From: Microvirga thermotolerans
GTDB taxonomy: Bacteria > Pseudomonadota > Alphaproteobacteria > Rhizobiales > Beijerinckiaceae
Direction of reading: 5' to 3'
NCBI RefSeq assembly: GCF_009363855.1
Contig: NZ_CP045423.1
Span: forward strand, 960,001 to 1,024,000
DNA length: 64,000 nucleotides
The notes below the pieces were generated by a model, which saw nothing but the letters and a program-made list of their open reading frames with translations, did no database searches and had not been told where the DNA came from. This document shows, in pieces, positions 47,541 through 55,899 of the stretch (positions are counted from its first letter, which is position 1; each line of letters begins with the position of its first letter). A program made the position numbers and the translations under genes.

Positions 47541-48071
47541 ATGACCGCATCCGCCACTCCCCTCGTCCCGTCGGAACCGGCGGCGGCGCGTCCCATCCAT
47601 CCGGGCGTCCGGATCGGCCATGTCCACCTGAAGGTGGCCGATCTGGAGCGCGCGCTGGCCTTCTACTGCGGCGTCCTGGGCTTCGAGCTCATGCAGCGCT
47701 ACGGCACGCAGGCCGCCTTCGTCGCCGCGGGCGGCTATCACCACCATATCGGCCTCAACACCTGGGAGAGCGCAGGCGGCCGGCCGCCGCCGCCCGGCAC
47801 CACGGGCCTCTACCATGTGGCGATCCTCTACCCGACCCGCGAGGCCCTCGCCGATGCCCTGCGCCGCCTCGTCGTGGCGGGTATCCTGCTCGACGGGGCC
47901 AGCGATCACGGGGTGAGCGAGGCGCTCTACCTCCGCGACCCCGACGGGAACGGGATCGAGCTCTACTGGGACCGTCCCGAGGAGCAGTGGCCCCGTTCGC
48001 CCGACGGGCAGCTCCTGATGACCACCCGCCGCCTCGACCTGGAAAACCTCCTCGCCCTCGCGAAGGATTGA
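47541..48071 (+). CDS. VOC family (glyoxalase/extradiol-dioxygenase-like) protein
   Basis: Protein of 176 residues of the vicinal-oxygen-chelate fold. Two beta-alpha-beta-beta-beta units carry the metal ligands: IGHVHLKVADLERALAFY (His), GLYHVAILYPTREALADAL (His) and DPDGNGIELYWD (Glu). It resembles CatE-type catechol-2,3-dioxygenases, though many such proteins have other activities. Cotranscribed with the DoxX gene; a DoxX-VOC pair under a LysR regulator is a recurring quinone/catechol-stress arrangement (AzpR/MhqA-like in other phyla), which makes detoxification plausible. Confidence 0.9.
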   Translation: MTASATPLVPSEPAAARPIHPGVRIGHVHLKVADLERALAFYCGVLGFELMQRYGTQAAFVAAGGYHHHIGLNTWESAGGRPPPPGTTGLYHVAILYPTREALADALRRLVVAGILLDGASDHGVSEALYLRDPDGNGIELYWDRPEEQWPRSPDGQLLMTTRRLDLENLLALAKD

Positions 48072-48128
48072 CGGAAATCCCAGGGGCCCCAGCTTAGGCT
48101 TACGGCCGTTGCTGGAGGTCCCGGGATC

Positions 48129-48563
48129 ATGTGGCAGGAATTCAAGCAGTTCGCCCTGCGCGGCAACGTGGTCGATCTGGCGATCGGCGTCATCATCGGC
48201 GCCGCCTTCGGCCGGATCGTCGAGTCCCTCGTCGGCGACATCTTCATGCCGGTCATCGGCGCCGTTTCGGGCGGGCTCGATTTCTCCAACTACTTCATCC
48301 CCCTCTCCAAGAATGTCACGGCGCCGTCCCTGGCCGAGGCGAAGGCGCAGGGCGCGGTCCTGGCCTGGGGGAATTTCGTCACCGTCGCGATCAACTTCGC
48401 CATCATCGCCTTCATCCTCTTCCTGGTCGTGAAGGCGATCAACCGCATGCAGCGGCTCGCGGATGCCAAGGCGGAGGAGGCGAAGAAGGCTCCTGAGATC
48501 CCCGCGGACGTGAAGCTCCTGGGCGAGATCCGCGACCTGCTGCGCGACCGGCGGCCCGTGTGA
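48129..48563 (+). CDS. mscL: Large-conductance mechanosensitive channel
   Basis: Inner-membrane homopentameric emergency valve that opens on hypo-osmotic shock. The 144-residue protein has the amphipathic start [20 protein letters not shown] (first helix, Gly/Ala-rich pore lining), the periplasmic loop and the second helix [20 protein letters not shown], followed by a charged cytoplasmic helix ending LLGEIRDLL. All family hallmarks are present. Monocistronic by context: 57 bp after the VOC gene and 108 bp before the aminotransferase gene. Confidence 0.97.
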   Translation: MWQEFKQFALRGNVVDLAIGVIIGAAFGRIVESLVGDIFMPVIGAVSGGLDFSNYFIPLSKNVTAPSLAEAKAQGAVLAWGNFVTVAINFAIIAFILFLVVKAINRMQRLADAKAEEAKKAPEIPADVKLLGEIRDLLRDRRPV

Positions 48564-48671
48564 TCCATCACCGGTTTTCATGGCATCCGCGGCTTCTTGT
48601 GATGGGTCGCCGTTGACCCTTGCCTTCGGGAGGCGATGCGGCCATCCCTGAGACATGCCAGGGAGCTGCCC

Positions 48672-49874
48672 ATGAACGCGTCCGTCTCCGTCCCGTCCCT
48701 CTTCAATCTCCGGCCGGAGGCCGAGCAGGCGCCGGCGAGCGGAATCGTCGACGTGTACAACTACGGGCGCAATCGCGAGGGGCTGATCCCTCTCTGGGTG
48801 GGCGAGGGGGACCTGCCGACTCCGTCCTTCATCTGCGATGCCGCCGCCCGCTCCCTGGCCGCGGGGGAGACCTTCTACACCTATCAGCGCGGCATTCCGG
48901 AACTCCGGCAGGCCCTGGCCCGCTATCACGAGCGCGTCTATGGCGGGTCCGCCGACCCGGAGCGCTTCTTCGTGACCTCCGGCGGCATGCCGGCCATGCA
49001 GATCGCCATGCGCATGGTGTCCGGCCCCGGCGACGAGGTCCTCGTCCCCACCCCGGCCTGGCCGAACTTCGTCGGCGCGATCACGGTTGCGGGAGCCCGG
49101 CCCGTCGCCGTGCCCATGGTCTTCGGGCAGAACGGCTGGAACCTCGACTTCGAGCGCATCGAGCGGTCCGTGACGCCGCGCACGCGCGCCATCGTCGTCA
49201 ATTCCCCCGCCAATCCGACCGGCTGGACCGCCACTCTCTCGGACCTGCGCGCGGTCCTGGATCTGGCCCGGCGGCACGGTCTCTGGATCGTGGCGGACGA
49301 GATCTACGGCCGCTTCGTGCACGATCCGGCCATTGCCCTCGACGGGCGCGCGCCCTCGTTCCGGGACGTGATGTCCCCCGAGGACCGCATCCTCTTCGTC
49401 CAGACCTTCTCCAAGAACTGGGCCATGACCGGCTGGCGCCTGGGATGGCTCGAGGCTCCCGCCGCCCTCGGCCAGGTGATCGAGAACCTGATCCAGTACC
49501 AGACCTCCGGCACGCCGGTCTTCGTCCAGCGGGGCGGGATCGCGGCCATCGAGCAGGGGGAGGAGTTCGTCTCCCAGCAGATCGCCCGTGCGAGGACAGG
49601 CCGGGAGATCGTCGGCCGGCTCGCCGAAACGGGCCTCGTCGAACTGCCGCCGCCGGGCGGTGCATTCTATGCCTTCTTCAAGGTGAAGGGCGGCAAGACC
49701 TCGAAGGAGGTCGCGATGGCCCTCATCGCGGAGGCGAATGTGGGCCTTGCGCCCGGCTCCGCCTTCGGGGAGGCGGGGGAGGGATATCTGCGGCTCTGCT
49801 ATGCCCGCAAGGCCCAGGACCTCGAGGAGGCGGTCCGCCGCATCGCCGCGGCCCTGCCCCGGATCGCCGGCTGA
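48672..49874 (+). CDS. Class I/II pyridoxal-phosphate aminotransferase
   Basis: Fold-type I aminotransferase of 400 residues. PLP site: SGGMPAMQ, NSPANPTGW, ADEIYGRFVH, the Schiff-base Lys in FSKNWAMTGWRLGW (about 251) and a C-terminal Arg for the substrate carboxylate (LRLCYAR). It resembles aspartate/aromatic aminotransferases and related amino-acid transaminases; the donor is not readable. ATG 48672 is chosen because AGGGAG lies 7-8 nt upstream; an in-frame ATG at 48636 has no such site. Not in an obvious operon. Confidence 0.92.
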   Translation: MNASVSVPSLFNLRPEAEQAPASGIVDVYNYGRNREGLIPLWVGEGDLPTPSFICDAAARSLAAGETFYTYQRGIPELRQALARYHERVYGGSADPERFFVTSGGMPAMQIAMRMVSGPGDEVLVPTPAWPNFVGAITVAGARPVAVPMVFGQNGWNLDFERIERSVTPRTRAIVVNSPANPTGWTATLSDLRAVLDLARRHGLWIVADEIYGRFVHDPAIALDGRAPSFRDVMSPEDRILFVQTFSKNWAMTGWRLGWLEAPAALGQVIENLIQYQTSGTPVFVQRGGIAAIEQGEEFVSQQIARARTGREIVGRLAETGLVELPPPGGAFYAFFKVKGGKTSKEVAMALIAEANVGLAPGSAFGEAGEGYLRLCYARKAQDLEEAVRRIAAALPRIAG

Positions 49875-49971
49875 TCCTTTCCGTGCATGGCATGTCTGCG
49901 CGCACGACATTGACGCGCGTACCGTCAATGTCCATTGAGCGTTGCGGGCTGCCTCCGCCCGATCTCCTGTC

Positions 49972-51018
49972 ATGCGCACGGTTGCCGCTCACCTCGTCCA
50001 GATCCTGATCGCCGCTCTCGGAGGCCTGATCCTCGATGCGGCCGGAATTCCGGCCGCATGGCTGTCGGGTTCCGCGCTCGCGATCGTGCTCTGGGGATGG
50101 GCCGGCCGCGCCCTGCCCATGCCCCGCGCCCTGGCCGACGCGGCGATGCTGATCTCGGGCGCATCCATGGGCGCGGCCGTGACGCCGGCGGCCATCGCCG
50201 CCATGGGGCGCTATCCGTCGAGCCTCGTTCTCCTGGTTCTTGCCGTCATCGCCATTTCCGGCGCTTCCGCCCTCTGGCTGACCCGCGTCTCCGGCTGGCG
50301 GCGGGACGACGCGGTGCTCGCCTCCGTTCCGGGGGCGCTGTCGACCGTGCTCGCCATCGCAGCCGACCGGAACGCGTCCGTGGCGCCCATCGCCATCGTC
50401 CAGAACCTGCGGCTCTTCGTGCTGATCGCGCTTCTGCCGAGCGCGGTCGTGCTCAGCGGCGGCGGAGCGGGCGACGCGCTCATCGGCCAGGGACAGCCCA
50501 TCCAGAGCGCGGGAGCCATGGCCTTCATCCTGCTCGGCGGTCTGGCCGTCGGCCTCGTCTTCAAGCGCCTGAACGTCGCCGCGCCGATCCTGCTCGGCGC
50601 CACCCTCGTGAGCACCGTGAGCCACGGGACCGAGTGGGTGAGCGGGGTCATTCCGCCGGTCATCACCACCGGCGGGCTCGTGCTGATCGGCATGTTCATC
50701 GCCGAGCGCTTCCGCGACATCCGGCGCTCGACCCTGCGCACCACGCTTCTCGCGGCTCTAGGGTCCTTCGCCATCGGCATGGCAGTGGCGGCGCTCTTCG
50801 CCGCCGTCGCCGCGTGGCTCGCAGGGGTGAGCTTCGCCAACGGCCTCGTCGCCTTCGCTCCGGGAGGGCTGGAGGCCATGACGGTCCTGGCCCTCATCCT
50901 CGGGCTCGACCCGCTCTACGTGGGCATCCACCACCTCGTCCGCTTTCTCGGCATCGGCCTGTTGGTGCCCTTCGTGGTCGCCTGGCTCCAGAGGGGCGAT
51001 CCTCCGGCGGCGGAGTGA
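49972..51018 (+). CDS. AbrB (AmoA-like) family membrane protein
   Basis: Membrane protein of 348 residues with about ten hydrophobic segments in two similar halves, each with a Gly-rich helix (AALGGLILDAAGIPAAWLSG; LGGLAVGLVFKRLNVAAPIL). The motif SVPGALSTVLAIAADRN and FAPGGLEAMTVLA are the duplicated hallmarks of the COG3180/AbrB duplication family, some of which are annotated as ammonia-monooxygenase-like regulators or transporters. Not related to the DNA-binding AbrB of Bacillus. ATG 49972 is used; convergent with the RpiR gene. Substrate unknown. Confidence 0.88.
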   Translation: MRTVAAHLVQILIAALGGLILDAAGIPAAWLSGSALAIVLWGWAGRALPMPRALADAAMLISGASMGAAVTPAAIAAMGRYPSSLVLLVLAVIAISGASALWLTRVSGWRRDDAVLASVPGALSTVLAIAADRNASVAPIAIVQNLRLFVLIALLPSAVVLSGGGAGDALIGQGQPIQSAGAMAFILLGGLAVGLVFKRLNVAAPILLGATLVSTVSHGTEWVSGVIPPVITTGGLVLIGMFIAERFRDIRRSTLRTTLLAALGSFAIGMAVAALFAAVAAWLAGVSFANGLVAFAPGGLEAMTVLALILGLDPLYVGIHHLVRFLGIGLLVPFVVAWLQRGDPPAAE

Positions 51019-51025
51019 GGGCGCT

Positions 51026-51895
51026 TCAGCCTTCGTTCCGCAGGCGCTCGACGGCCTCCATCCGCGGCTTCGCCGTCTTCCACAGCCGCCGCGTGACGGC
51101 GCCGACCAGCGCTTCCACGATGAGCAGAAGTCCGGCGGAGGAATCCCAGTTCGACGGGGCCGCGATGTGGGCGGGCAGCACGTGGCGGGCCACGCGGGCG
51201 ATGGGAGACAGCCAGGGATCGGTGAGGAGCACCACCGTGGCGCCCTGCCGGGCGGCGGTCTCGCACAGGGCGATCACGTCCTCCTGGTAGCGCCGGATGT
51301 CGAAGGCGACGAGGACGTCCCTGCGGCCGATCTCGATCACGCGGTCGCGCCACAGGGCCGGCTGCCCCTCGATGTAGTCCACATGGCTGCGCACGATCCG
51401 GAAATGGCTTTCCGCGTAGCGGGCGAGCGCGCCCGTGAACCGGCCGCCGGTGAAGTGGATGTGCCGGCGCGGGTCGCTCAGCAGGGCGACCACCGCCTCG
51501 AACTCCGCGGGCGCGATCGTCTCGACCGTTGCCCTCAGGTTGCCGACGGTCGCATCCGCGAAGGCGGCAAGGTCGGAGGCGCCCTGGCCGGCTCCTCCCG
51601 GTCCCGCCTTGGCGAGCGGCGACAGGAGGCGCGCCTCCAACTCCTCGCGCAGGTGCTTCTGAAAGTCGGGGAAGCCGCTGAAGCCGAGGCGGGTGACGAA
51701 GCGCAGGACGGACGGCGCCGAGATGCCCGCGCGCGCCGCGAACTCGGCCACGGTTTCGAGGCCCGCGAAAGGGTAATGGCTCAGGAGCACGTGGGCCGCA
51801 CGCTTCTCGCGCGGCGTGAAGGCTTCCATCTCGTGCCGGATCCGGTCCGCCAGACTCAACGCCGCTCCGGAATGCATCGTGCCGTCGTTACCCAT
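51026..51895 (-). CDS. MurR/RpiR family transcriptional regulator
   Basis: Regulator of 289 residues with the RpiR N-terminal helix-turn-helix (LADRIRHEMEAFTPREKRAA, then AEFAARAGISAPSVLRFVTRLGF) and a C-terminal SIS sugar-phosphate-type domain (IHFTGGRFTGALARYAE, VLVAFDIRRYQEDVIALCE). It is divergent from the amidohydrolase/permease/GS/ALDH/ADH group, so local control of that locus is likely. Two candidate operators lie in the shared promoter gap. In this group some RpiR-family proteins sense compounds other than sugars; the effector here is unknown. Confidence 0.9.
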   Translation of the reverse strand: MGNDGTMHSGAALSLADRIRHEMEAFTPREKRAAHVLLSHYPFAGLETVAEFAARAGISAPSVLRFVTRLGFSGFPDFQKHLREELEARLLSPLAKAGPGGAGQGASDLAAFADATVGNLRATVETIAPAEFEAVVALLSDPRRHIHFTGGRFTGALARYAESHFRIVRSHVDYIEGQPALWRDRVIEIGRRDVLVAFDIRRYQEDVIALCETAARQGATVVLLTDPWLSPIARVARHVLPAHIAAPSNWDSSAGLLLIVEALVGAVTRRLWKTAKPRMEAVERLRNEG

Positions 51896-51937
51896 GAGCT
51901 GCCCGTCCACATCCCGTCCTTGACGGGTTTCGAATCC

Positions 51938-51953
51938 TGTACCAAAAATTACA
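51938..51953. promoter_or_regulatory. Candidate RpiR operator, TGTA-N8-TACA
   Basis: TGTACCAAAAATTACA is a dyad (TGTA/TACA) close to the binding pattern known for HexR and other RpiR-family repressors (TGTA, AT-rich core, TACA). It lies 43 bp upstream of the regulator and 78 bp upstream of the amidohydrolase gene, so it could control both directions. Confidence 0.55.
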
Positions 51954-51972
51954 AAACGACAATATCGAGCGG

Positions 51973-51989
51973 GAACGTACCGGACGTTC
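51973..51989. promoter_or_regulatory. Inverted repeat GAACGT-N5-ACGTTC
   Basis: A perfect 6-bp dyad, GAACGT (51973-51978) and ACGTTC (51984-51989), 42 bp before the amidohydrolase start. It may be a second operator in the shared promoter region. The half-sites are inverted, so it is not a LexA box. Binding factor unknown. Confidence 0.45.
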
Positions 51990-52030
51990 AATAACGTCAT
52001 TTCGCCTGCGGGCGAGCGAGGGAGGGCCGC

Positions 52031-52819
52031 ATGGTCCATGCGAGACCGGTGCCGGACGGAGAGGGACGCGGCGAGCCTGCCGAAGGGCCGGTGGCCTGCC
52101 TCGAAAATGCCGAGGGCCGGTTCCCGGTTCTGCTCGTCTGCGAACACGCCTCCAACCATCTCCCGGCCCGGTACGGCACCCTGGGCCTCGGGCCGGCCGA
52201 GCTCGAGAGCCACATCGCATGGGATCCCGGCGCTCTGGGCGTGGCGCGCCGCCTGGCCCGCAGCCTGGATGCGCCGCTGATCCACGCTACCGTCTCCCGT
52301 CTCGTCCTCGACCTGAACCGGGATCCGTCTGCGCCGGATTCGATCGCGGCGCTGAGCGAGACCACCGCCGTCCCCGGCAATGCGGCGCTTCCGCCCGACG
52401 AGCGCGCCCGGCGGGTGCGCGAGGTCTACGAGCCGTTCCATCGCGCGGTGGAGGAGTTCGCCGCCGCCCGCGCGGCAGCCGATGGGATTGCCGCCGTGGT
52501 GTCGATCCACTCCTTCACCCCCGTCTATCGGGGCGTTCACCGCCCGTGGCAGATCGGCCTCATCTTCGACCGGGACGCGCGCCTTGCGCGAAGCGTCGCC
52601 GAAGGCCTCTCGCGAGAGGCGGATCTGCACGTGGGCATGAACGAGCCCTACAGCCCGGCGGACCGGGTCTTCCATACCCTCGACCGCCATGCGCAGCGGC
52701 GCGGGCTGGCGCCTCTCATGATCGAGATCCGCAACGACCTGATCCGCACGGAAGACGGACAGGCGTCGTGGGCGAGCCGTCTCGCACCCTTGTTGAGGGA
52801 GGGCGTGCGGAGGCTGTGA
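52031..52819 (+). CDS. N-formylglutamate amidohydrolase-like enzyme
   Basis: Zinc-type amidase of 262 residues of the N-formylglutamate amidohydrolase (HutG-like) family. Family motifs: LLVCEHASNHLPARYG, HIAWDPGALGVARRLA (His), DLNRDP, VVSIHSFTP (His) and IGLIFDRDARLA, MIEIRNDLI. In histidine breakdown this family hydrolyses N-formylglutamate, but no hut gene is present. Here it heads the amine-catabolism locus, and cleavage of a gamma-glutamyl amide at the end of that pathway is an alternative role; that is inference. Probably first gene of the operon with the permease 65 bp downstream. Confidence 0.9.
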   Translation: MVHARPVPDGEGRGEPAEGPVACLENAEGRFPVLLVCEHASNHLPARYGTLGLGPAELESHIAWDPGALGVARRLARSLDAPLIHATVSRLVLDLNRDPSAPDSIAALSETTAVPGNAALPPDERARRVREVYEPFHRAVEEFAAARAAADGIAAVVSIHSFTPVYRGVHRPWQIGLIFDRDARLARSVAEGLSREADLHVGMNEPYSPADRVFHTLDRHAQRRGLAPLMIEIRNDLIRTEDGQASWASRLAPLLREGVRRL

Positions 52820-52883
52820 CGACGGCCACGGCGCGCGCGGTGCCGTGGCCACAGAAGGCAGACTACTCTTGGAGGAAGAGTCC

Positions 52884-54419
52884 ATGTCAGTCGGACAAGG
52901 GAGTGGCGGGGTCCATGCCCCGCCGGCCGGGGCGCAGAATGCGGCCGGCGTCACCTACACCGTCGTCGACGAGAGCTATTTCGAAGCCCGGCGCCTGAAG
53001 CGGCACGCACGTGTCTGGTCGCTCTGGGCGCTCGGGGTGGGCGCCGTGATCTCGGGCCATTACTCGGGCTGGAACCTCGGCCTCGCCAACGGCTTCGGAT
53101 CGATGTTCTTCGCGACCGTCATCATCGCCGTCATGTATCTCGGCCTGACCTTCTCCATCGCCGAGATGTCGCCGGCCCTGCCGCACACGGGCGGCGCCTA
53201 TTCGTTCGCCCGCACGTCGATGGGGCCATGGGCAGGCTACGTCACGGGGATCGCGGAGAACATCGAGTTCGTCCTCACGCCGGCCGTGATCGTGTTCTTC
53301 ATCGGCTCCTACCTGAGCGGGATCTTCGGAACCGAACCGGCCTACCAGCCGGTCTACTGGATCGTCTGCTACGCCATCTTCGTGGGGCTGAACATCGTGG
53401 GGGTCGAACTGTCCTTCAAGGTGACCGTCACCGTCACGCTGCTGGCGCTCGCCTGCCTCGTGGTGTTCTACGTGTCCGTGCTGGTCTCGGGCAAGTACGA
53501 CTTCGCCCGCTGGGCGCTCAACATGGGGCCGGGCGGTGTGGAGCTGCCGAACGGGAACGGGCCGTTCCTGCCCATGGGCATCGGCGGCATCTTCGCGACC
53601 ATGCCCTTCGCCGTGTGGCTCTTCCTCGCCATCGAGCAGCTGCCGCTGGCGGCAGAGGAATCCCACGACCCCCAGAAGGACATGCCGAAGGGCATCATCG
53701 CAGGCATCCTGACCCTGATCGCCTCGGCCTTCTGCGTGATCTTCCTGAACACGGGCATCGCCCCCGGCGCCACGGGATACGCCAAGTCCACCGAGCCCCT
53801 GCTCGACGGTTTCCGCACCCTCTTCGGCTCCGACATCGCGAAGATCCTGGCGGCGATCGCCGTGATCGGCCTCATCGCGTCGTTTCACACGATCATCTTC
53901 GCCTTCGGCCGGCAGATCTATTCCCTGTCCCGCGCCGGATACTTCCCGAGCTTCCTGTCCATCACCCACGGGCAGCGGAAGACGCCGCACGTGGCGCTGA
54001 TCACCGGCGCGCTCGTCGGCCTCCTGGTGATGATGGTCATCTGGTTCTCCCTCGGCGCCGACGCGGGAGGCTCCGTGATCGGCGGGACCCTGCTCAATAT
54101 GGCCGTGGCGGGCGCGATGCTGGCCTATTTCATGCAGGGCATGTCCTACATCGTCCTGAAGAAGAAGTTCGCGCATCTGCACCGGCCCTATGTGAGCCCC
54201 TTCGGGGTCTGGGGCGCGATCACCTGCATGGTCATCGCGGCGGTGACGCTCTACTTCCAGTTCACCGATCCGGTCTTCCAGACGGCGGTGATGGGGGTTG
54301 CGGTCTATTATGCCGTCATGATGGCCTATTTCCTGGTTCACGGGCGGCACAAGCTGATCCTCTCTCCCGAGGAGGAGTTCGCCGTGTCCAAGGGAGCGGC
54401 CGAGTACCGGTCCTATTGA
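52884..54419 (+). CDS. Ethanolamine-type amino-acid/amine permease
   Basis: APC-superfamily permease of 511 residues with 12 membrane helices. The early segment SGHYSGWNLGLANGFGSMFF is typical of ethanolamine permeases (Eat family), and EMSPALPHTGGAYSFARTSM is the substrate-binding helix of the APC fold. ATG 52884 is preceded by GGAGGAAGAG. It sits between the amidohydrolase and the PuuA-like synthetase. Together with those genes, import of ethanolamine or a similar small amine is the best reading; the substrate is inferred. Confidence 0.9.
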   Translation: MSVGQGSGGVHAPPAGAQNAAGVTYTVVDESYFEARRLKRHARVWSLWALGVGAVISGHYSGWNLGLANGFGSMFFATVIIAVMYLGLTFSIAEMSPALPHTGGAYSFARTSMGPWAGYVTGIAENIEFVLTPAVIVFFIGSYLSGIFGTEPAYQPVYWIVCYAIFVGLNIVGVELSFKVTVTVTLLALACLVVFYVSVLVSGKYDFARWALNMGPGGVELPNGNGPFLPMGIGGIFATMPFAVWLFLAIEQLPLAAEESHDPQKDMPKGIIAGILTLIASAFCVIFLNTGIAPGATGYAKSTEPLLDGFRTLFGSDIAKILAAIAVIGLIASFHTIIFAFGRQIYSLSRAGYFPSFLSITHGQRKTPHVALITGALVGLLVMMVIWFSLGADAGGSVIGGTLLNMAVAGAMLAYFMQGMSYIVLKKKFAHLHRPYVSPFGVWGAITCMVIAAVTLYFQFTDPVFQTAVMGVAVYYAVMMAYFLVHGRHKLILSPEEEFAVSKGAAEYRSY

Positions 54420-54480
54420 TGGCCTCCGGGGGAGCGCGGCCTTGCGCTCCCTCCCATTTCTCATTCGTCAGGTTTCCGGC

Positions 54481-55872
54481 ATGAACGCCCCCACATTTCG
54501 CATGGATACACCCAGGATCAGGACGGCGGCGGATGCCGCGGCCTATGTGCGCAGCCGCGATCTTCCCTTCGTGAAGATCGGCCTCGTCGACATCGACGGC
54601 ATCATGCGCGGGAAGTACATGGCCCGCGACAAGTTCGAATCCGCGCTGGAAAAGGGCTTCGGCTTCTGCGACGTGGTGCTGGGCTGGGACTCGAACGACC
54701 AGCTCTACGACAATACCACGCTGACGGGCTGGCACACGGCCTATCCCGACGCCACGGCCCGGATCCTGCCCGAGACGATGCGGCTGATCCCGTTCGAGAA
54801 CGACCTGCCGTTCTTCCTCGCCGAGTTCGACGGCTATGCGGAAGCGGCCTGTCCGCGCGGCGTTCTGCGCCGCGTCCTCGACCGCGCCAGGGACATGGGC
54901 TTCGCGGTCTCGGCCGCGGCCGAGTTTGAGTTCTTCCTGTTCGAGGAAACGCCGCACTCGGTCCGCGAGAAGAACTACCGCGACCTGAAGAACATCACCC
55001 CGGGCTTCTTCGGCTATTCCGTGCTGCGCTCGGGGGTCCATTCGGAATTCTACCACGACCTTCTCGACATGGCCGCGAGGATGGACTTCGAGATCGAGGG
55101 CCTTCATACGGAAACCGGGCCCGGCGTCCTGGAGGCGGCGATCAGGGTCGACGATGCGCTGCGGGCCGCCGACAAGGCCGTCCTGTTCAAGACCTTCACC
55201 AAGATCCTCGCCCAGCGCCGCGGCTGGATGGCGACCTTCATGGCCAAGTGGTCCCGCGACTGGCCGGGCCAGTCGGGTCATCTCCACACCTCCCTCAGCG
55301 ACATCGAGTCCGGAAAGGGCGTCTTCTACGACCCGTCGAAGCCCCACAACATGTCGGACGTCATGCGCTGGTTCGTGGGCGGCCAGCAGCAGCTGATGCC
55401 CGAGATCCTGGCGATGGTGTCCTGCACCGTGAACAGCTACACGCGACTCATCCCGGGATACTGGGCTCCGACCGACGCCGCCTGGGGCGTCGAGAACCGC
55501 ACCACGGCGCTGCGAGTCATTCCGGGCTCCGAGAAGTCCCAGCGCGTCGAGTACAGGGTCGCGGCCGCGGACATCAATCCCTACATCGCGCTTGCGGCGG
55601 CGGTCGGATCGGGTCTCTGGGGCATCGAGCACAGGATCGAACCGGGTGACCCCGTCCGGGGCAACGCCTACGAGGTGAAGCACCCGAAGAAGCGTGCGCT
55701 GCCCCGCTCGCTCGGCGAGGCGGCGGAACGCCTGAAAGCCTCGAAGCCCGCGCGGGAGCTTTTCGGCGACACCTTTGTCGACCATTATGCGGCAACCCGC
55801 GAGTGGGAGGAGCGCGAGGCCCGGAAAGCCATTACGGACTGGCAGCTCGCCCGATATTTCGAGATCATCTGA
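54481..55872 (+). CDS. PuuA-like gamma-glutamyl amine synthetase (glutamine synthetase family)
   Basis: Type III-like glutamine synthetase family enzyme of 463 residues. Core motifs: FVKIGLVDIDGIMRGKYM, the metal-binding AAEFEFFLFEE (about 147-157), GHLHTSLSD (metal/ammonia side), and RVEYRVAAADINPYIALAA. This branch includes PuuA and GlnA3/GlnA4, which couple glutamate to polyamines or ethanolamine in place of ammonia. The neighbouring permease, aldehyde and alcohol dehydrogenases point to amino-alcohol use: Glu + amine to a gamma-glutamyl amide. ATG 54481 chosen because the family begins near there. Housekeeping glutamine synthetase it is not, by sequence. Confidence 0.92.
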   Translation: MNAPTFRMDTPRIRTAADAAAYVRSRDLPFVKIGLVDIDGIMRGKYMARDKFESALEKGFGFCDVVLGWDSNDQLYDNTTLTGWHTAYPDATARILPETMRLIPFENDLPFFLAEFDGYAEAACPRGVLRRVLDRARDMGFAVSAAAEFEFFLFEETPHSVREKNYRDLKNITPGFFGYSVLRSGVHSEFYHDLLDMAARMDFEIEGLHTETGPGVLEAAIRVDDALRAADKAVLFKTFTKILAQRRGWMATFMAKWSRDWPGQSGHLHTSLSDIESGKGVFYDPSKPHNMSDVMRWFVGGQQQLMPEILAMVSCTVNSYTRLIPGYWAPTDAAWGVENRTTALRVIPGSEKSQRVEYRVAAADINPYIALAAAVGSGLWGIEHRIEPGDPVRGNAYEVKHPKKRALPRSLGEAAERLKASKPARELFGDTFVDHYAATREWEEREARKAITDWQLARYFEII

Positions 55873-55899
55873 ATTCACGCACCAACGAACAGCACGCTC

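Noticed and set aside
51921-51944. tRNA-like 3' end (GGTTTCGAATCC followed by CCA)
   Set aside because: The G53-C61 pair of a T-arm is missing and no acceptor, D or anticodon arm can be folded upstream; the stretch is better read as a promoter region.
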